From Cliona cf. orientalis (taxonomy: Eukaryota; Porifera; Demospongiae; Clionaida; Clionaidae): a stretch of DNA of 64,000 nucleotides. Position numbers and translations under genes: made by a program. The first letter of the stretch is position 1. Every line of letters starts with the position of its first letter. The DNA lies in the NCBI GenBank assembly GCA_963930775.1, contig OZ005692.1, positions 5,938,135 to 6,002,134 of the forward strand, written 5' to 3'. Below the pieces are notes generated by a model that worked only from the letters and a program-made list of their open reading frames with translations, was not told the origin of the DNA and made no database searches. This document shows positions 23,932 through 32,900 of this stretch, piece by piece.

Positions 23932-26900
23932 ATTAGGCCTAATTAAGCATGTGGGCGTGTTCCTGGCACTGTGTGCAGTGTGTGCGTGTGCGTTAATGCA
24001 GGTTTTATTGCTTCCGATTGGGCGTGGCTTCACAGGCCAGTGCTTGGACATCGGGGCCGGGGACTCGGCTGCGGCGATAGGTGGGCGTGTCCCGGATGCG
24101 GTGGTGACCTTTGAACCCGTCCAGGAGGCTTTGGGGGCGTGGCAGGAGGTCAAAGGTGAGGCCATGTCCGTTAATGAGGCACTGTACGGCGGTGCGATCG
24201 AGGGGCCTGTACGGCTGGACGGAAGCCGACGATGGTTTGAAGCGGATGTGGTTGCGATGACGTGTTGTTACTCCGCCCACACAGGAAATGAGGTGAGCTC
24301 TTGCGTGGGCGGTGTGGCAGAACGGCCTCCAAGTGTTTGTGTGTGTTTTGGCCTTGAGGAAGCTGTGTGTTTTAATTGGGATTGATTGTGGGCTTCCGGT
24401 GGACATCCGGTGGTTAGTAGGCACTTGATTGAGAATGGTGGTCCTTGGGGAACAGGGTGGGGCTGTTTTGGGCGTGGCCTGGCCCCTCCCTTCCGGCTCG
24501 GCTTCCGGTCCATGGAGGATATTAAATGAACACTTCCGGCTCTAGCAGCCACACCCCTGAGACCTGTGCAATTAAAAGGGCGTGGTTACACAACATGCAC
24601 CTCACTAATGACTTTGATGTGGTTTAGGTGTCATATCCCCCACCTCACGCCCACGCAATTTAATGGTACCTTAAAATAGTAAGTATAGAAACTTATCCTT
24701 ATTATAGTGTTCTATATCATTTTAGTTACAAACTTTATATAGTTTGTCATGCAGCTTCAGCTTGTCAGGCCAAGCTATTGTATATCCATAGACAGTGGGC
24801 CCACTCACTGAGCCCACCATGGGAAGACAAAGGGGGGGCTCGAGCCCGCTGAGCCCTATGCTAGCTACGCCCCTGACTGATTAATGCATTGGTACATGAA
24901 TGTGATCTGGAAGCTCTAGAAGATTTCTTACGTACAGCATATCCTAATTACGAGGTTTGGAATATGCTTCACCTCGTTTCTAGGCCTTCTGATTGAGGGG
25001 AGGGGGAGAGAAGGTGTGGTATCCACTGCACGCGCATGTGCTACGTTTTCCGTATAATTTATTGAAGTATTTGTACACTAATCCCTACCACACGCTGACA
25101 AGTGCAACGGTCCATACATGTATGTCTAAAGAATACTGGATATTTGCACTAGCACTTATGCTAAATGTGTGCCCATGCTACTGGGAGGCCTTCGTCAATT
25201 AATATGACATCTCTCAAGTTACCTCAAAATCTCACTAGAAACTGTCCAAGCCTGCCATTTCCAAGTGCATGTACGTTGAGCACAAGGAATTCCCTATGCG
25301 AAAAAGTGTGCATGTAACATGCATGTTACATGCATCCAACAGCCAGTAACATGCAAGCAAGTGGATCCATGTTTCAACAACACTTACTTATATACCCTGC
25401 ATATTACATGAATGTAACATGCATGTTAGTACAAACATGCATGTAATTGCCTGTGATTGGCACATTGTCCTGATATGCAACTATGCGCACACCTTGCAAT
25501 CACTGGTCTTAACACAGGGTTGCATACAGAGCCCCTCCAGCCTGAGTCTCCCGTCTCCCCCCCCCCCCCCCCCCCCCCCCCCCCCAGAATTCCATAATAA
25601 TATAATATTATGTACATGTATATAGCATAAATAATATGATTACATACACAAACAAGAAGACATAATTTGTTATCACAGCATTGTGTGATTTATTTACTAG
25701 TATATGCATGGCAGCGGTGCATATACACACGTACAAAGTAAGTCATCTGTGAGATTCGGGTTCGGTTTGGGGTTGGGTCTGTCTCCTTAGAGGGGGACCA
25801 CTCCTCTGACTCTTCAGCAGAGTCAGTATCATTTCCCGCTTCACTCACATCTGAGTCAGCATTGGTAGGGACTGACTCGGGCTCCACATCTGTCACCTTT
25901 CTCTTTTTAGCTGCAGACTCTGATCCTACAGTAGGGCTGTCCTTCCTTTTAGAATGATGGCTAGATTTATCCTTTGTTTTATCTGAGGCAACTCTGCTAG
26001 AAGTCTGCCTTCCCTCACCTGATATCTCTGGATTTGGCTGAATATCTCCAGCCTGAACAGCAGGAACAACTTCTTGCTCATCTCCCTTGACCGATAACTG
26101 TTGACTTTGTCCCCCATAACTGGGGAAGACTTCTGGAGAACAGCAATTATGTCTTGAGTAAATTGCGAAATCGAAGAGCACATTGAATCAGAGATAGAAT
26201 CTCCGATAACCATCGCTAGAGATCCCAGATCCAGCACCTCTGTGGACTCCCGAGACTCCGAACCCAGGAGTTTTGGATTGGGAGCTGTAGTGGACCCACT
26301 GGTGGGAAGCTTTTTAGGAGGTGAACCGAGCTGTTTTGATCTGGTGCCCTGACTTTGTTTCAATCTGCGAGATCTCCTTGAGCTCTTTGGAGTTGCAGGC
26401 TTTGGAGAGTCCTGGTTCAACTCCAGCCTCGATAGTGAAGTCTTCGGGGAGATATGGGCATGGCCATTTTTAACTATCATTCTCACACTGCCTTGCTGTC
26501 CAATTTTAGCAAGAAAAGGAAAGACTGGATCTGTGAGGTCTGGTGGCAGCCTTTTTACATCTTCTTTTTGTTTACTATTGAGCTGTGAATTTGTCTTGCT
26601 ATCTAATTCGTGCAATTAATGAGACAATACATCCTAATGTGACTGGAGACATATTGCATAGTTATCATAATTAGTTAACCCGACCTACAGCATTATCTTA
26701 ATAATTTTTACAACCTTAAGAAGTTATTATCGATGTACATAATTGATGCAATTATGTGTACATGCATGTACATGTAGTTGACATGACGACAAATTTGGCA
26801 ATCAAGTGAGTGTACCGTATAGTGGGTAAATTTGGCAAAAAGGACTCTCCCTTGGTATTGGCAAAGTTTAAATTTGGCAATCTGAATGCATACCACCGTG

Positions 26901-29900
26901 CACGCACTGGGCGCATGTGCATTAAAGTGAATTCACTTTAATGCACATGCCCCTCACATTTGCCCCTCACTGTATGTGCAGATCTAGAGATGTACGTGTA
27001 TTTGAAATAATGATAGCCTGCTAATAAATCACATTGGATCCAACGGAGAAGGGCAAGCCAGTGATACTTCTTTTTTTTTTTGGGGGGGGGGGGGGGGGGG
27101 TTTGTTACTACTTCATTACTGTATATTATAATTAAATATTATAGTGTATGCATTGTGTACATATTAATAATTATTATACTTGTAGGTCAGGAATTTATGT
27201 GGAATGAACACCTTGGATTCATTTTGACCTGTCCATCTAATCTTGGTACTGGACTAAGGGCCGGTGTTCATGTTAAACTACCAAAGCTTTCACAAGATGA
27301 AAGGTTTTCCTCTATCCTTGAAAAGCTCCGGCTTCAAAAACGTGGAACTGGTATGTTAAATAGGGCTATAGATGTATTACCTAGAGGTGGAGGTACATGT
27401 ACATACCGCAGTGTCCCGGGTCCATGGGTGCTTACCCGGGAATGGGCACCTACCTGGGACACTACGGTAAAGTATTATGTAATAGATATCGCATGGTAGG
27501 CAGTGCATTATGGATTATGAAGTCCGCGACCCCGAGGGCACAGCCCGAGGGGGAGGGGCTTTATCATCCATAATGCACGTGCCTACCATGCGACATCTGA
27601 TATACATGTATATCCTGATTGGTCTCTGCCATAGCAACAAGCTCTTGAACTGTAGCAAAGACTAATAACAATATTATGTACTTTATCACTGCCATGTCTC
27701 TCAGACTGAAAGCCAAGTCTCTTGGCAACTTTTGTGCTCTACAAGCATAATAACCGCTATAGTATCTGTGACGGTACAGGCAGAATCAAAGGACAATCTT
27801 CTTCTGGACTCATCTGGTCATCTTGGCCTTGGCTAGCTATATGGCGGCTAGCTTAGCTGCAATATGCACTTGGTTAGGTAATGGCTTCATGCTCAGTTAG
27901 TGTCAATTAACACATTCTGCTTTCCTGTATCTCTCGAGTTAGTCTGGTGCTAAAAGAATCACAAGAATATTAGTGCTACATTTGTATGTGCTATTAAAAC
28001 TTATCATGACTCATTCTCATTGGCCAATCACTCTTACAATGGCCATGGCAGTGCCTGGGAGAGGTCAATATGTATGTAATAGTTATATCACGGTATGCGA
28101 TATATTGCATCGAAGCCCGAGGGCGCTTTGCGCCCGAGGGCTGAGTGCAATATGTCGCCATATCCATGCATCCCGAGTGCATGTGATATAACTAATTTAT
28201 ATCCCGAGGCGGGTGGTACTAAAAGTAGGAACGGGGAAATGAGAAACGAGAAATTGGAAATGAGGAAATGGAAATGGTCGTCATTGTTGCTAGTTGACAA
28301 TACCGAGGTGGATGCCATAGTCTATGGTGTATCAAAAGGTCGGTATAGATCTCTTGTAGTTACTATGAAATAGGGGTGCCTATGCATGTGTACCCCCTTT
28401 CAGTCACATAAGCAACAATTCAGGCTGGATTCCATAAGATGTTTAGCTACTGAGTCACCAACCGTGGCAAGTTAAGATCATTTGCCACCCCACATGCCCA
28501 TGGTCACTCAGAGCTTGGTATGATGCAAGTAAACCAAAGCAAGTCACAGTGACATCTTCAATACAGTCACCAACAAATTTGAGATTGTTGGACCTTGTAG
28601 CTACATCTACCAGCCTGTATCAGGGGGCCTATACTGAGTCATGCCAGGTAGTCTCAGGACTCTGGCGGGCCAGACAGCCCGATTCTATAGTTTTTGTGAC
28701 TATAGCGAAATACACATAAAGGTTAATACTCGTGGCCATATTATTTGCAGCGGTGACTCTGGTGAGTAACATTACAGCTAGTACAATTGATGCTATTACA
28801 CATACAATGCCGTACAGTAATAGTAGGTTGTCATAATTTTCTTATGTCTACTTACACACACTTTACACACATGCATCAGAAAATGCCCCCCCCCCCCCCC
28901 AAACTGTCCTTTTGAATCACTGATCTAAAAGGTGTGTAGCTGGTCCTTACTAGGACTTGAAGGCCCAGACAGAGTCCAGGCTGAGACTCTGTGATGAAGT
29001 TTATACACACCCAGAGTCTGAGACTAAACCTGAACAGACACACAAGAGCAGGAATCAAATATGTGCTGGATGTGCACACTTTAACAGCGTCCCTGGCTAT
29101 GAAACTAGTCTGTTATCTGCACGAGCTATGGGAGTTTGCATGCAACTGAAAACTATCTAGTGACGACCATTTCCATTTCCATTTCCTCATTTCCAATTTC
29201 TCGTTTCTCATTTCCTCGTTCCTACTTTTAGTACAACCCTCCCGCGAGGCGCATAGATCCCGAGTGCACGTGATATAACTAATTTATATCCCGAGGGCTA
29301 GGATCTAGGAAGTAAACAGTGGCCCCCGCAGTGTTTTATCTCACCGCTGATTGGTCTATGGCTCTTCTCCATGGAAACAGGCCGCTCCATAGAAACAAAT
29401 TCAACTTTGATAGTGATAAGACAAAGAACCATCCAACTCGAAATCGCTGACTGAGTGAGGTTAGCTGTTGACTGTGAGTAGCCTAGCTAGCTAGCTACGA
29501 GTGTTTTGAATAGCTATCTGTCTGTACAACTAGCCAATAATAGTCCAGCGTCAGTTCGGTCAACAATAGTGGCATCCTTTTAGTTTCTCGATCGAGAGAA
29601 GCGCAGTACACTGTACCAACTAGCTAGCTAATTCTTGCACGTGGCAAGTATCAATTGAATGATTGCTATATTGTATCCTGTGTGATATCAATTAGTGCGC
29701 GTATGCTTCCTGTACCTGTGTAAACCAGTGTGGTCTGTTGGTGTGTATGCACACAGCCATTCTTGACTGGTTGGTCACCTATTCCCTCCCTACACCTATA
29801 TTCCTAACTGTTACCTCATTATCAAGTATACAGTACTAGTACACCCTAAAGGAATTAATATCGCACTGTACACCCTAAGGGGGTTAATATCGCACACTTA

Positions 29901-32900
29901 GCAGTGCGATATTAAGAATAATTGTTCTAGAAAAGTATGTAAAAGGGATATAAATAACGAAAAATATTTTTCAGGCCGACAATTTTCTTATAATATTATA
30001 GTCCGTATCCTAACCTGGAGGGCACAAAAGATGCACTCTGCTACAAGTTCAGAAGGCCCACAATTGGTCAGAATCGCAGTGCTGTGTGCACAAACAAGGG
30101 TGGCCATAGAGATGCATTCTGGTGCGAAGTGCCACGCGCTTCAAGAGGCCTGCTCAGCACGCAGGCCACATGCCACTGAGTCTCGAGCAAAGCAAGAGAC
30201 GAGGTCTGTTCTTTGTCATAGTGTGGTGGTATTGCAGTGGTGAGTTTGAGTAGCTACTGTTGACCTGCATCGAGGGGTGTGGTCCACGAAGTAATAGGTT
30301 CAAAGTGTGTGCTGCTGCATGTGCACTGTACTAACGGTTGACATTTAGATTTTCTCTGAGTATGTGAGCTTATTAAATCCAAGTTTAAACTCATGCATAT
30401 TACCCACATTCTCCCATGACTGTAATATGTGACCGTCTATGAGAAAACCATGCATAATGCGCTGGATATCAATCTGAGATACAGGCCAAATAGTTGCCTA
30501 TCGATTTTCACATTTCGGTATAGATCAATAGAGGAATCATTCCTCTACACAAAAATCTGCTTCGTAGCTTCTAGAACGCTATACTTACCAAGTTATGGTT
30601 CGAAGAAGTCAGGTGAGTAGCTACCATGATACGGAGCCCTTGCGATTAGAAAAGCGTGGCAGCTGCACACAAAAAAAGTCTCCAAGCACTTCTTTCTTTG
30701 TACTAATGATCTTTAGAAATGCTTGTCTTCTTGTTTTTATTTTTTTTTTCATCGAAACGTTGGCTGCTGCTCTCTTCGAGCATTTGGCTGCCAACTACCG
30801 TACTCGCTCTAATTATTCGAACATTCTAATAGCCCGAACGGCAAGTTTAAGTAATTTATTTCCTTCCTAATTCGTCGAACATCTTGAATTTCAAGTTTTC
30901 TCATCCGCTCTAAATCAACCGAACGGCCACACGGTATGGAATGGCAGGAGCTCGAGACAACTCTTCCACGTTCATCGAAGAGTGTGGCTACCACATCTTG
31001 GACAGCATATAAGAGCAGAAAGGTAACACAGACACAGACAGCGATCATTTTGTGATCGCTCCTGAGAGCATAGCGATACTGAGAACTCTAGAGCTGACAA
31101 CGATAAACCTATAGTTGGACATTGACTGCTGTTTCTTCGTCGCTATAATAGTGCTTTCTCCATTTGCACCGGATCCGTTCTATTTACACTCGAACAAACC
31201 ATTGCCCGAATTTATTTACTTTCTATTTAACACCAAACGGCGATATTAATGATTATTTTTGGCCGTTCGGATAATTAGAGCGAGTACGGTAGCTCATTGA
31301 CTTGGTGGGCGGGGCCACATATTTACCATAAACGGCGAGTATACGGACTTCCACGTGCAACATACATAGCAATGTTCATTGCAATTTTTTGCAAAACTTC
31401 AGTATGGGCAATCCGGGTATATTTTTGCTCATATCTCCATGACTATATACACGGGCAAGAGACTTCAAATTTGCTGGAGCAATAGTTCAAAGGTTGTAGT
31501 TGGTAATGGTGGCCTTAACTCAAAAAATTTTTTCAGCGCATTATGCATGGTTTTTTTGTGGATGGTCACATAATATTACAAGTATAAAAATAATTAAATA
31601 AAATTGAAGAATGAAGTAGGGATGGCAGGATAAAAAAGTACACAAACAAGAGATAATTGTATCTACTATACATCCCTACGCTTGCTTTTCTCGACTATTA
31701 TGCACCTAGTAATGTCACACGACGTGTTTGTTGAGTGTGGTAGCTAGCTATGTGGGAGATATTCAGGTTGTTCCCTAGTTGTCATAATGGTTTAAGGTAG
31801 CATCAAAGTGCGTGGGCGTGAGCGTCAGGATTGGCTAATTTAATTAGCGAATCGTGAAGGGGCGTGGCCGAAGAGCCCATACGAGTGCTTTTGGTCGAAG
31901 GTGGGCGTGTCTAGAATCGGCCAGGGATGATTATGCGCGTGTAATTAGCGACCGGAAGTGGCCCCTGAAGAAAACACCGGTAATTGCCCACTTCAAAGCA
32001 AGATCAAAGCATTCTTTCTTAACTATTAACCGCAACGACTTAAAAAAAAAAAAAAAAAAAAAAAAAAGGTTAATTAGGCCTAATTAAGCATGTGGGCGTG
32101 TTCCTGGCACTGTGTGGAGTGTGTGCGTGTGCGTTAATGCAGGTTTTATTGCTTCCGATTGGGCGTGGCTTCACGGGCCAGTGCTTGGACATCGGGGCCG
32201 GGGACTTGGCTGCGGCGATAGGTGGGCGTGTCCCGGATGCGGTGGTGACCTTTGAACCCGGCCAGGAGGCTTTGGGGGCGTGGCAGGAGGTCAAAGGTGA
32301 GGCCATGTCAGTTAATGAGGCACTGTACGGCGGTGCGATCGAGGGGCCTGTACGGCTGGACGGAAGCTGACGATGGTTTGAAGCGGATGTGGTTGCGATG
32401 ACGTGTTGTTACTCCGCCCACACAGGAAATGAGGTGAGCTCTTGCGTGGGCGGTGTGGCAGAACGGCCTCCAAGTGTTTGTGTGTGTTTTGGCCTTGAGG
32501 AAGCTGTGTGTTTTAATTGGGATTGATTGTGGGCTTCCGGTGGACATCCGGTGGTTAGTAGGCACTTGATTGAGAATGGTGGTCGACGTCCTTGGGGAAC
32601 AGGGTGGGGCTGTTTTGGGCGTGGCCTGGCCCCTCCCTTCCGGCTCGGCTTCCGGTCCATGGAGGATATTAAATGAACACTTCCGGCTCTAGCAGCCACA
32701 CCCCTGAGACCTGTGCAATTAAAAGGGCGTGGTTACACAACATGCACCTCACTAATGACTTTGATGTGGTTTAGGTGTCATATCCCCCACCTCACGCCCA
32801 CGCACTTTAATGCTACCTTAAGTTTATCAGTTTTCATTATTACTCGTTATTTTTGTACCCCTCAAAAAGCAAGCGTAGGGATGTATAGTAGATACAATTA

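Noticed and set aside
23951..24552. Overlapping open frames of 78-144 codons on both strands of the TTAA-family copies
   Set aside because: They recur in every copy on both strands at once, have no domain, and reflect a GC-rich, stop-poor repeat.
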